DNA of 64,000 nt, taken from NCBI RefSeq assembly GCF_947490405.1, contig NZ_CANLGU010000009.1:1-64000 (forward strand), read 5' to 3'. The position numbers were made by a program, and so were the translations under genes. The stretch is from an uncultured Algibacter sp. (GTDB taxonomy: Bacteria > Bacteroidota > Bacteroidia > Flavobacteriales > Flavobacteriaceae). The notes under the pieces were generated by a model. It saw only the letters and a program-made list of their open reading frames with translations, did not search any database and was not told the DNA's origin. The stretch's first letter is position 1, and every line of letters begins with the position of its first letter. Positions 27,343 to 36,865 of the stretch are shown here, piece by piece.

Positions 27343-29634
27343 TTATTTTAATGTAAAAGCACCTTTCCAGATTAGCGCTTTATTATTTATAGTTAATTTA
27401 TGCTCTATTTCTTTATCTGCATTCATATTTGAAATAGCAAATACTTTTGTTTTGCCTTTGGTAGTTTCAAATTGAACAACTGTATAGGCATCAGTATCAA
27501 AAACCACTTTTATAGATTTTATATTACTGTAGGCATTAAGTGCAGATTCTGAGATTGGACTATACGTACCATGTGATTCAATAATTGATGCAAATACCGT
27601 ATTTTGGGTATCTTTTCTTCTAATAATTAAAGATGGTTCTGCCCTTAAATTATACTCAGGGTCATTAGCTCCAATTCTAGCCAAAATAACTTCATCATTA
27701 GCTGTTGCTGTTGCTGAATAAGAGTAAAACGTATTATTTGCTAACCAGGTAAGTTTAATATTATCTTGGTTTGGACTACCTTTTGCTTCTTCATATAAAT
27801 GCTGATAGCCATGTTTTGTTCCTAAAACTTTAGGAGAATCGTACTTACTATAATTGAAATTGGTTTGCACAATCTGACCTAGATAATACAATGGCAAATC
27901 GTACTGATTAGGTGCATTAGATTTTACCCTCATTATATCTAACACGAAAGGATTACTATAATCCTTATCTTCTATCAAAACCATTGTGCGATGTAATTCT
28001 GTTCCCGGGTAAGCATTAGACTCTTTGGCACTAACCACTTGAACAGAGTTATTGGAGTCATCAAAAATGTACTTTTCTGAGTGATGTTTGGATCCTATAT
28101 CATACTTACCTTTAAACTGTGATGCTTCGTTTTGAACAATTGTGTTGTGAGAAATGGTTTGTTTAGACCACGTTTTATTTTCTTCAAGGTAATTTCCCCC
28201 TCCTTTTTGCTCCACATTTACATAGCGTGCCATTCCATAATCCTGCACCACTTCATTTCCTTTTTCAAATAATGAAAATGATAATTTATCAAAATGCCCG
28301 TGACTTAAACCATGCGCTGTGTATTTGTAAACTAATTCTAAATTTTCATTTCTTAGCACGCCAACAGCCCCCTGATTACCATCTGCACCATCAGTTAATT
28401 CAATTGATTTTTTACTAAACGGTTTATCTTTTCCATTTTTTATTCCGAGTGCAACAGCTAATCCAGCATCATCTAAAGTTACATTGTTTTGACTTTTAGC
28501 AATACTTAACAACTCAGGATTATTACCTCCAAAATGATACGCAATATCTACAGCAGATACTAAAGATTTAGTTTGTAAAGACATCCCTTTTTGAGCATCA
28601 TTAAGCACAAAAAAATCTCCATCTGCATCAGATAAATTAATTAATGCATTAACACTTTTTAGTAAAACACTGTCTTTATGATATAAAACATTTAGCTCTG
28701 GTTTTTTATTTTGAAGTGCTTGAGCAAAAATTAAAAATGGATATGATGCATACCTTTGATAATAAGGACCTTCAGTAAAATACCCATCAGGTGAAAAGGG
28801 CTCGTCTAAATTTGCTAAAAAACCCATTTTACCATCTCTATTTATATAACCACCATCATCATCTTTTAATTCAGGGTCAATTTTCCCTTCTTTATAACCA
28901 TACATTGCTCTTTGTAATAAGCTATCATCATCAATAGCTAAAGCAATCATACCAACCGCTGCATTTCCCCAAGTGCTATGATTATGTACGCGATTAAAAA
29001 ACTTTGGATTTTCTTTTGAAATAAAATCTGCAAAGGGTCTAAATAAATCTGTTTCTAATCTGTTGCGCTCTTCTTCTGATAAAAAATCATAAATACAATC
29101 ATAAGCTTGACTTGTGTATACCAACCAGTTTGAATCATTTAAACATTGCCAAAACAGTTTACCTCTAGCGTATGAACGTGGTTTTGGATGAACAGAAAAG
29201 GTTGGATACAAAGCAGCATATTCCAACAACATATCCCTTACATATTTTGCATAGGTTTCATCTTCTAAAATTTGATAAAGCACACCCGCTTTTTGCATTT
29301 TTATATAATTCCTTTTATGACGCTCGTGTGTGTATCCTCCTGAATAGTCCTTTGGAATAGGCACTTCAATGCCATTTTTTATTTCAGCATCAACGTCTGC
29401 TTTAGTTTCAGACAACGATATATCAAAAATGGGTATACTTCCTAAATTAGCTCTAATTTGTTTAACACCTTGCTCTGTTAAAATTAAACTTGGATGCCCC
29501 GATTGAGCAGCTAAATTATTCTTATTGTTGCTATTGTCTTTACATGAAAAGAATATTAAAAAAATAATACATAAGATAGACATATTCCTTTTCATAATGT
29601 GTTTTGTTTTACTCAATTTTATAATGATAAGCAT
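27343..29634 (-). CDS. oligo-alginate lyase, PL17 family (heparinase II/III-like)
   Basis: RVHNHSTWGNAAVGMIALA, TEGPYYQRYASYPFLIFAQAL, HGLSHGHFDKLSFSLF, SHNTIVQN; start may be internal (MKRNMSIL). Confidence 0.9.
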   Translation of the reverse strand: MLIIIKLSKTKHIMKRNMSILCIIFLIFFSCKDNSNNKNNLAAQSGHPSLILTEQGVKQIRANLGSIPIFDISLSETKADVDAEIKNGIEVPIPKDYSGGYTHERHKRNYIKMQKAGVLYQILEDETYAKYVRDMLLEYAALYPTFSVHPKPRSYARGKLFWQCLNDSNWLVYTSQAYDCIYDFLSEEERNRLETDLFRPFADFISKENPKFFNRVHNHSTWGNAAVGMIALAIDDDSLLQRAMYGYKEGKIDPELKDDDGGYINRDGKMGFLANLDEPFSPDGYFTEGPYYQRYASYPFLIFAQALQNKKPELNVLYHKDSVLLKSVNALINLSDADGDFFVLNDAQKGMSLQTKSLVSAVDIAYHFGGNNPELLSIAKSQNNVTLDDAGLAVALGIKNGKDKPFSKKSIELTDGADGNQGAVGVLRNENLELVYKYTAHGLSHGHFDKLSFSLFEKGNEVVQDYGMARYVNVEQKGGGNYLEENKTWSKQTISHNTIVQNEASQFKGKYDIGSKHHSEKYIFDDSNNSVQVVSAKESNAYPGTELHRTMVLIEDKDYSNPFVLDIMRVKSNAPNQYDLPLYYLGQIVQTNFNYSKYDSPKVLGTKHGYQHLYEEAKGSPNQDNIKLTWLANNTFYSYSATATANDEVILARIGANDPEYNLRAEPSLIIRRKDTQNTVFASIIESHGTYSPISESALNAYSNIKSIKVVFDTDAYTVVQFETTKGKTKVFAISNMNADKEIEHKLTINNKALIWKGAFTLK

Positions 29635-29636
29635 TT

Positions 29637-32243
29637 TTAATTTGAAACAACAATTATTCTTGAACCCGCAGTAATACCATCAGAAAAACTAATAATGTAT
29701 GTACCACTACCAATAGATGATATATCTAAACTTAAATTTTGTGTTGCACCCAAAACTTGTTTTTCAAGTAATTTTCTTCCTTCTAAACTATACACTTTAA
29801 TAGTGTTGATAGCATTAGTTAAGTTCTTAATATACAGTAAATTTTTTGCAGGAACTGGGTATAATTTTATACCGTTAACTAAATCGTTATTATTTATTGA
29901 TAAATTACTTTGAGTACCAAAAAATTCTATTTCACTAATAGCAGACCAAACATTTGTTCTAGTATCACCAGCATTATTAAACCTACCGTAACCGACCAAT
30001 TTCACATAACGCGCATTTACCATAATTTCATATTGATTAAAATCAGTAGTACCAGTGGCCGTAAGCAACAAATCTCCTGTTGTTGGTAAAGCCATTGTAA
30101 AATCTGAAACATTTGTTCCAGTTGTAGACACCCAAACTTGATACCCAAAAGAATCAGATTTGTTTGTAGTGTTGAATTGTATTAATTCAAGCTCGTATTC
30201 ACTGCCTAAATCATAAATAATATATTCACCATCACCTTTATAATCTCCAGCAACCACAGCTCCGTCATCTGCAGCCCAATCGGTATCCAAATCTTTATCT
30301 AAAGTGTTTGAGGCATAATTAAATTTTGTAGTGCCATTTACTTCTTCTTTTGAAAATGAATGAATACTGACTTGATCTCCCGCTAAACCTGTATTAATAA
30401 GATCGTACAAATCAGTTAAATTAGCACCTTCTTGTGTTACCGTTAATGTTCTCGCTATATCATTACCTCCAGGATCTTGAGTAAACGTAACAGAACCCGA
30501 TCTACTACTTGTATCTGTATTTTCTGTTACACTAACTGAAACTGTTGCATTACCAGTACCTGAATTTGTATCAATCGATATCCAAGTATCATTTGATATT
30601 GCAGTCCAGCTTACATTTGCATTAACATCTACATCATTACTAGAGGCTTCTGAAGCAAGCGCTGGTAATGTGCCAACCGTTAAATTGTCGACTACTACTA
30701 TGGTACAATCACCATCAGCAATTGCAACTCCTATATTATCTAAAAAACAAGCCCCTATGCCATAACCAACCATATTATCAGTTTTTGGTATGAATGACCC
30801 CATATTTGCCCCTTTACCTGTAGATCCAGTCCCTGAAAATGTAAAGATTTCACCATCTGCCGTTGCTGTAATTCCTGTTTCTTCAGAAAAACCTGTAGTT
30901 GTTGCTCCTAAAGAAGTTCCTGTATAAACATTGCCCGAATAGGTTAGTCCAGTACCCATATTAGCAAAAGCACTGGCACTATCCCCAGAAATAACGTTAG
31001 TTACATTAGGGTCTGAAGTAGTAAAATAAATCAAGTTATCCGAAACTACTCCCAATGGGTCTGTTGATCCTTTATCTTCATTATAATACAAAGGTGCGTT
31101 TGTATTCACAATTGTGTTGTTGGAAAGACTTGTATTTTCTACTTTTTGATATCCATTTGTAAGACCCGAAGCGCTGCAATCAACCGCAGCATTATCACCG
31201 CCTCCGATAAATGTAATACCATTGTTCCATTTGGCTTGACTAACAACAGTAATACAATCTTGAATATAATTATTTGTAATACTATGGTTGCTATCCGAAA
31301 TCCTAATACCTCCTGTACCATCTACATCTTCTCCCAAAAAATAATTTCCATTAACAATAGCATCAGAACCATGACGTAATACTAAAGAACCTCTACACCT
31401 CCTAAAAGTATTATTTGTGTAGATATTATTTTTACTTTTATTCGTAATAATTTCGTTTTCACCATCCGCCTCTACAAAATAATTGTTTGTAACTGTAACA
31501 TTAGCGTTTACGTTTTGGGTATTGCTAGAACCAATACGTATGGTTTCACTATCTCCTGCATTGGATAATGCAGTATCTATTTTTTCATATTTATAGAAAT
31601 AATTATTGCTAATGGTATGGCCAACTGTAGCACAACGACCAGCATCAGCATTATACGAAAGTTCAACCAATACCGTAGCACCAGCATTTGTTTTATTCAT
31701 AAACGAACAGTTGGTAACCGTGTTATACGTTCCATATAATACAATCCACCTATGCTTTACGCTTGTGCCAGCCTCTTGATCACTTGGATCAACAGTTAAA
31801 CCATTAATAGCACAATTTTGAATGATACTATAATTGGCGTAATCTGTACCATCTCTAAACTGAATAAAATTACTAGCACCATAACCGCCCTGCCAATAAA
31901 AACCATCAACAACCACGTAGTCTCCTCCGATATCCATCCTTAAACCACCAGTAAAAACAACACCACCTGGTGTTTCTGCTCTAAATATAATAGGATTTGT
32001 TGACGTACCATTACCAACAAAATTTATTCGCGCATCCGTATTATAGGTGCCATTTGCTAGTATGATAACATCTCCTGGTATGTAGGTTTGATTTTCTAAA
32101 TCCTCGGGGTCTGTAATATTATATGTGGTTTGAGAAAACATAGTTAACGAGCAAAACAAAAACAGCAACATAAAACTATGTTTTTGTAACACAATCAAAA
32201 TAGTATTTGAAATTTTTGAATATTGCAAAATAGTTTTCTTCAT
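29637..32243 (-). CDS. PL6 alginate lyase with BACON-like, discoidin-like and T9SS sorting domains
   Basis: PL6 N-terminus (PGDVIILANGTYNTDARINF, NTFRRCRGSLVLRHGSDAIVNGNYFLGE); C-terminal NGIKLYPVPAKNLLYIKNL type A T9SS domain. Confidence 0.88.
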   Translation of the reverse strand: MKKTILQYSKISNTILIVLQKHSFMLLFLFCSLTMFSQTTYNITDPEDLENQTYIPGDVIILANGTYNTDARINFVGNGTSTNPIIFRAETPGGVVFTGGLRMDIGGDYVVVDGFYWQGGYGASNFIQFRDGTDYANYSIIQNCAINGLTVDPSDQEAGTSVKHRWIVLYGTYNTVTNCSFMNKTNAGATVLVELSYNADAGRCATVGHTISNNYFYKYEKIDTALSNAGDSETIRIGSSNTQNVNANVTVTNNYFVEADGENEIITNKSKNNIYTNNTFRRCRGSLVLRHGSDAIVNGNYFLGEDVDGTGGIRISDSNHSITNNYIQDCITVVSQAKWNNGITFIGGGDNAAVDCSASGLTNGYQKVENTSLSNNTIVNTNAPLYYNEDKGSTDPLGVVSDNLIYFTTSDPNVTNVISGDSASAFANMGTGLTYSGNVYTGTSLGATTTGFSEETGITATADGEIFTFSGTGSTGKGANMGSFIPKTDNMVGYGIGACFLDNIGVAIADGDCTIVVVDNLTVGTLPALASEASSNDVDVNANVSWTAISNDTWISIDTNSGTGNATVSVSVTENTDTSSRSGSVTFTQDPGGNDIARTLTVTQEGANLTDLYDLINTGLAGDQVSIHSFSKEEVNGTTKFNYASNTLDKDLDTDWAADDGAVVAGDYKGDGEYIIYDLGSEYELELIQFNTTNKSDSFGYQVWVSTTGTNVSDFTMALPTTGDLLLTATGTTDFNQYEIMVNARYVKLVGYGRFNNAGDTRTNVWSAISEIEFFGTQSNLSINNNDLVNGIKLYPVPAKNLLYIKNLTNAINTIKVYSLEGRKLLEKQVLGATQNLSLDISSIGSGTYIISFSDGITAGSRIIVVSN

Positions 32244-32265
32244 TTTAAAGATTATTTAATTTGAA

Positions 32266-33330
32266 TCATTTAACCATTAATCTTTCAACACCAACAGTAA
32301 AAGAATCTTTACGAAATACAATAAAGTATAGACCTGGGTTGAGCTTGGAAATGTTAATATTCTTAGAAAGTGGTTTTAATTGATTTACAAGACGACCTAA
32401 ACTATCATATATATCCAATTGATTAAAAGTGTTAGCTGTTGCTTCTAGTATTGAAACTTGATTTGAAGCCGGGTTAGGCACAATCCTAATCGATTTTTTT
32501 TTTAAGTTAGAATCATTCACCGATAAAGCATCTACCTCTTCTATACTAAAACCAGAAAACAACGCTTGTTCGTCTCTTAAATCTGCAGCATTAAGTAAAC
32601 TTCTATAAATACCCCATTTTGGTCTTACAAATTCTGCTCCTGATCTCCAATTGACAATAGCATTATTAGAATAACTAAATAATTCGCTACCATCGCTAAC
32701 CTTATTTATTTCAATGGCATATGTGCCAGCTGTTCCGTAGGTAATAGTTTCTATTACCTCAAGCCAAATTCCTGTAAATGGTAACAAGTCTGTTTTTTTT
32801 AATGTGATTTGACTATTGGTTTCTGCATAGCGAAGTTCCAACTGATCAGGAGCTCCTTTTCTTGTGGTTAAGGTATACATAGGCATACTTGCCAAATCCC
32901 CACCTACAGATTTTAATTGATGTATGTGCGTAAAATTTGGAGACGACTGAAAACCTACATCCAATTTAAATTTCCATTTATAAACAACAATTTCTCCCTC
33001 AATACCCTTTAGGTTATCTGGAGATTTATCATAGGCTTTTATTTCGTTACGCTGTCTGTCAAAATTTATACAGCGATCATTATCTGGCGTAACATGAATT
33101 TGAAATCGAAACACATTTGTATTTAATTCAGCATTAAAAACCTCATCAATGTGTCTCCCAAAAGCTGAATGATTACAATCTGGGGATTCAATAACGTTAT
33201 GTCCTGGTGCTAATACAGAATTAATTAACTCATATGTATTTCCTGACCCATCGGCATCCAACAAGACTTGAGCATTTACAATCTGAAAATAGAATAACAG
33301 TGTAAAACTAAATATGATCGAGAATTTCAT
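32266..33330 (-). CDS. secreted jelly-roll-like protein with T9SS sorting domain, possible polysaccharide lyase of uncertain family
   Basis: FTHIHQLKSVGGD, signal peptide, C-terminal RIVPNPASNQVSI...GLYFIVF; alginate-locus context. Confidence 0.6.
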   Translation of the reverse strand: MKFSIIFSFTLLFYFQIVNAQVLLDADGSGNTYELINSVLAPGHNVIESPDCNHSAFGRHIDEVFNAELNTNVFRFQIHVTPDNDRCINFDRQRNEIKAYDKSPDNLKGIEGEIVVYKWKFKLDVGFQSSPNFTHIHQLKSVGGDLASMPMYTLTTRKGAPDQLELRYAETNSQITLKKTDLLPFTGIWLEVIETITYGTAGTYAIEINKVSDGSELFSYSNNAIVNWRSGAEFVRPKWGIYRSLLNAADLRDEQALFSGFSIEEVDALSVNDSNLKKKSIRIVPNPASNQVSILEATANTFNQLDIYDSLGRLVNQLKPLSKNINISKLNPGLYFIVFRKDSFTVGVERLMVK

Positions 33331-33337
33331 TTTAAAA

Positions 33338-33367
33338 TTGGTTAACCAGTTTGGTTTACCAAATATA
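33338..33367. promoter_or_regulatory. candidate GntR operator pair
   Basis: TTGGTTAACCAG TTTGGTTTACCAAATATA immediately upstream of the 33330 start. Confidence 0.55.
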
Positions 33368-33438
33368 CATATATTTGTAAGTTATGCAAAATAAAACGTG
33401 TTAAATTCAGACTGAAATGTAATAAGCTAAAGGAAGCT

Positions 33439-34455
33439 TTATAATGGAGGCGTGCTTAACCCAACAGATGCTTCTTTAAACCAGACTTCAGCATAACTTC
33501 CGTTCTCATACTGTTTGGCTATATCACCTTTATAAGTTTCAGATTTAGTAGATTTTTCGTTAGCTTGATTATATGCTCCTTGTTTAAAAAATTGTTTCTC
33601 TCCAGCATAAGCATTTTCCTGTTCAACACCATTTCGTCCTCTTAAAGTATATATTTCTGTAACTTGTTGAGGTCTGTAAGATCTTTTTGAAAAATCTGAT
33701 TTTAATAAATTTTTAGTGAATTTAACCGATTCATGACCTCCTCTTGTAAAAGTGAGATACATAATTCCTTTATAAACATTTACTTTATAAGTAAACACTT
33801 CACCTAAAGCTATGCCATCTTCTGGTTCTTTGGGATAGGTATCTGAATCTGCTCCAACTACTGAAAAATCATAACCCCAAACTGATGTAGAAAAGTCCCA
33901 TCTACCCGAATTATTGCCTTTAGTATTTATTTCGTAATTCCAAAATACAGAGCCTTTAGTATGTCCAGGGAATTTTTTAAAATATATTTTTAATGGCTCA
34001 TTTTTGTGTCCTTCATCACTGTGTATTTGTCCAACCACTACCGAAAATGAAGAAGAGACTGTAGCATCTCCTGTAGTTGATACATGCTCCACTTTTAAAG
34101 TCCCTGTTAGTTTACCTCCTATTTCTGGTATCCAACGTTTCTTTTCTCCTAATTCTGTTCTTGTATTACTTGAATTTGGTGACGTAATACCAGCATTTGG
34201 AGTTTTATATACAACCCAATTCGTTTCACCATCATTTTCAACATAAAAAAAACCTTTCTTTTTATATTTCAAAAGCGCATCTGTTTTACTACCATCACCT
34301 AAAAGGATTTTCCATTTATCCATAAAAGGAATAACATCACTTGGAAATATTATAACATCGTCTGTTTTAGTTGTTGTTTCTATAGTAGTTTTAGAACTGT
34401 TTTTACAAGAAAACACTACAAAAAGCACAACAAATACGAATAACCACTTTTCCAT
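33439..34455 (-). CDS. alginate lyase, PL7 family lipoprotein
   Basis: NTRTELGEKKRW, VVVGQIHS, FFKQGAYNQ; lipobox FSCKNS. Confidence 0.88.
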   Translation of the reverse strand: MEKWLFVFVVLFVVFSCKNSSKTTIETTTKTDDVIIFPSDVIPFMDKWKILLGDGSKTDALLKYKKKGFFYVENDGETNWVVYKTPNAGITSPNSSNTRTELGEKKRWIPEIGGKLTGTLKVEHVSTTGDATVSSSFSVVVGQIHSDEGHKNEPLKIYFKKFPGHTKGSVFWNYEINTKGNNSGRWDFSTSVWGYDFSVVGADSDTYPKEPEDGIALGEVFTYKVNVYKGIMYLTFTRGGHESVKFTKNLLKSDFSKRSYRPQQVTEIYTLRGRNGVEQENAYAGEKQFFKQGAYNQANEKSTKSETYKGDIAKQYENGSYAEVWFKEASVGLSTPPL

Positions 34456-34471
34456 TTTAGTTATGGAATTT

Positions 34472-36781
34472 TTAATACATTAATGTTAATTTCAAATTTT
34501 CTTCTACACGTATTTTACCTGAATTCGTAATTGTATTGTCAGCATGCGAATTATTTTTAGCACCCCACAATAAAGCTACAAGCTTTACTGAATTATTTTT
34601 AAAGGTATTATCTGAAATATCTACATTTATAATACCTCTTGTATTTATTAAAATACCGTTTTTTTCTTTGCCTCCACAATTGCTGAAAACACTATTAGAT
34701 AGAATTAGATTTCCACCAATAGTAGACTCATCATAACCACCTCTGTAATAATCAATAACATTTTGTTTTACATTATTAAACTGGCAATTATCAACGGTTA
34801 AATATTCTGTATTATAATCACCTCTATCATTAGTTTCTTCAGATAATTCTAAACCATTTTCACAGTTTGAAATAGACGTATTTTTAAAAGTTATTCTTTC
34901 AGCAAATGACTGCTTATAAACTTTTAATACGTAGTTAAAATCACTTATATCACAATTTGTAACCGATAACCCAAAGTGTGTATACATATCATCTTTTAAT
35001 GAAGCAAATGCATGTTGTGTTCCCGTGCCTTTTAAAATTACAGCATCTAAACTCAAAAACCCTTTTGGATGCAATTGAAATAAAGGTGTATTGGGTTCAC
35101 CTGAATAATACAAAACAGTTTTTGATGCATCTAAAGCTTTAATGCTTAAATGCTTTTTAATATTAATGGACTGTTTTATCAAGTGCTTTCCAGTTTTTAA
35201 AACAATTATATCTCCATTTTCTGCTTCATCTATTTTAGATTGAAGATTATCACTAGCAGCAACTTCAATAGTTTTAGGTGCTTTAGCTTCAACTGTATCG
35301 GAAAACCAACTTGGTCCGTATTGAGATTTATCTAAAATTGAAGGATTATTAGCATCGGTGTTTACGACTGCTCCTATACTATTATTTGAGCTTCTTGAAT
35401 TACCAAATAGATCTTTAGAAATTTTTTCAAACTCAAACCCTTTATAAGGTTGAACATTGATACTTAAAGCAGGCAAGGAGATATGTTCTGATACTTTTTT
35501 TAACTCAAAATCTAGTTGCTCTATCCCTTCAAACGTCTTAAATGCAACGTCTTGATTATTAATTATGTTATTCTTGAATGCAACCCCATCAGCTTTATCA
35601 TGTTCTACAACGGGAGATTTATCTCCTGTTTCATTGTAAAGCACATTGTTTGCTATTATAGATCGAACGGGTCTTGCTGAACGAATTTCGGAAGCTGGCA
35701 ATACATCCTTTTGAGCCAGATTTTGTCCAACTCCAAATTGCCAAGGTGAATTACAATTAATATAAGTATTATAAGCAACCACTAAATCTGTTACTTGATT
35801 ATACCTGTTTAGAGGTGATTTTGGGATGCCATTCATGACAGCCAAAGGACTTCTAAAACTCTTACCTTTTAAATTATAAAAATAGTTATTAGTTACCCAA
35901 TGCCCCGTATTAATAATTCTGATGCCTCCAATATTTTCATTTACGCCATCACCAATAAAATAGTTACCATCAATGGTACAGTAATTCCCATGTCTAGTAA
36001 CCAAAGAGCCTTCACTTTTATAAAATACATTGTTTCTAAATTCGTTAAAATTGGTCTTACTAGATATAATTTCTACTTCACCGTTACACTCCTCAAATAA
36101 ATTATTAGCAACCATAGTATAACTTGGAGACATAGATGAGTAACTATCGCCTATTTGAATAGTTTCACCACTTGCACCACCTTTTGGTGGCCTAGGTCCA
36201 AAATGGTTGTTAACAATTTGGTGGTAGTTATTAATGTGTTCATTTCCTTTTAAATCAACACGAATAGTTGGTCCGCGATTAGTTTTCCCAGCGATATAGC
36301 AGTTACTTAAGGTGTTGTGTCTTCCCCAAAATTGCACCCATCTATCTGCATCATCGCGTGTCATTTTATTAAAATCTTCAATAACGCTATTAGTTAAAGT
36401 ACAATGATTAGCTATTGTTTCTTTATCTGTTCTAAATACCACAACTGCCTCATCCGGAGAATAACCATTTCTAAAATGAAGTCCATCTACTACTAAATAT
36501 TTACCTCCAAATTTTAAGCTAGACACACCTTCAATAAAAACTTCACCAGCTGTTTCAGCTTTAATGGTAATAGGTTTACTCTCGCTACCTTCTGCTTCAA
36601 ACTTTATTTCAACATCTTTCCATGTACCATTTGCCAGAACAATTACATCTCCTGGTTTAACTTTATTAATAGACTCTTCTAATTCAGAAACAGTAGTAAC
36701 CAAAACACCTAAATCAGTAGAAACCCTATTACATGAAAAACTCAAAAAACTTAGAAAAGCGATAAACAAAAACCTTCTCAT
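34472..36781 (-). CDS. PL6 alginate lyase / chondroitinase-B-like lipoprotein, two beta-helix modules
   Basis: KPGDVIVLANGTWKDVEIKF, NVFYKSEGSLVTRHGNYCTIDGNYFIGDG; second module ENGDIIVLKTGKHLIKQ; MRRFLF start at 36781. Confidence 0.9.
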   Translation of the reverse strand: MRRFLFIAFLSFLSFSCNRVSTDLGVLVTTVSELEESINKVKPGDVIVLANGTWKDVEIKFEAEGSESKPITIKAETAGEVFIEGVSSLKFGGKYLVVDGLHFRNGYSPDEAVVVFRTDKETIANHCTLTNSVIEDFNKMTRDDADRWVQFWGRHNTLSNCYIAGKTNRGPTIRVDLKGNEHINNYHQIVNNHFGPRPPKGGASGETIQIGDSYSSMSPSYTMVANNLFEECNGEVEIISSKTNFNEFRNNVFYKSEGSLVTRHGNYCTIDGNYFIGDGVNENIGGIRIINTGHWVTNNYFYNLKGKSFRSPLAVMNGIPKSPLNRYNQVTDLVVAYNTYINCNSPWQFGVGQNLAQKDVLPASEIRSARPVRSIIANNVLYNETGDKSPVVEHDKADGVAFKNNIINNQDVAFKTFEGIEQLDFELKKVSEHISLPALSINVQPYKGFEFEKISKDLFGNSRSSNNSIGAVVNTDANNPSILDKSQYGPSWFSDTVEAKAPKTIEVAASDNLQSKIDEAENGDIIVLKTGKHLIKQSINIKKHLSIKALDASKTVLYYSGEPNTPLFQLHPKGFLSLDAVILKGTGTQHAFASLKDDMYTHFGLSVTNCDISDFNYVLKVYKQSFAERITFKNTSISNCENGLELSEETNDRGDYNTEYLTVDNCQFNNVKQNVIDYYRGGYDESTIGGNLILSNSVFSNCGGKEKNGILINTRGIINVDISDNTFKNNSVKLVALLWGAKNNSHADNTITNSGKIRVEENLKLTLMY

Positions 36782-36804
36782 AAATGATGATATTAAAAAT
36801 GTAA

Positions 36805-36842
36805 GATAAAAAAAAGTCTTTATTTTAAGGAATAAAGACTTT
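36805..36842 (-). terminator. rho-independent terminator between the 36866 gene and PL6
   Basis: minus strand AAAGTCTTTATT-ccttaa-AATAAAGACTTT followed by TTTTT. Confidence 0.75.
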
Positions 36843-36865
36843 CCAACTCTAAAAATCAAACTAAA

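Noticed and set aside
35900-36100. Small + strand ORFs inside lyase, susC/D and mur genes
   Set aside because: Antisense to strongly supported genes, no recognisable domain; AT-rich chance ORFs.
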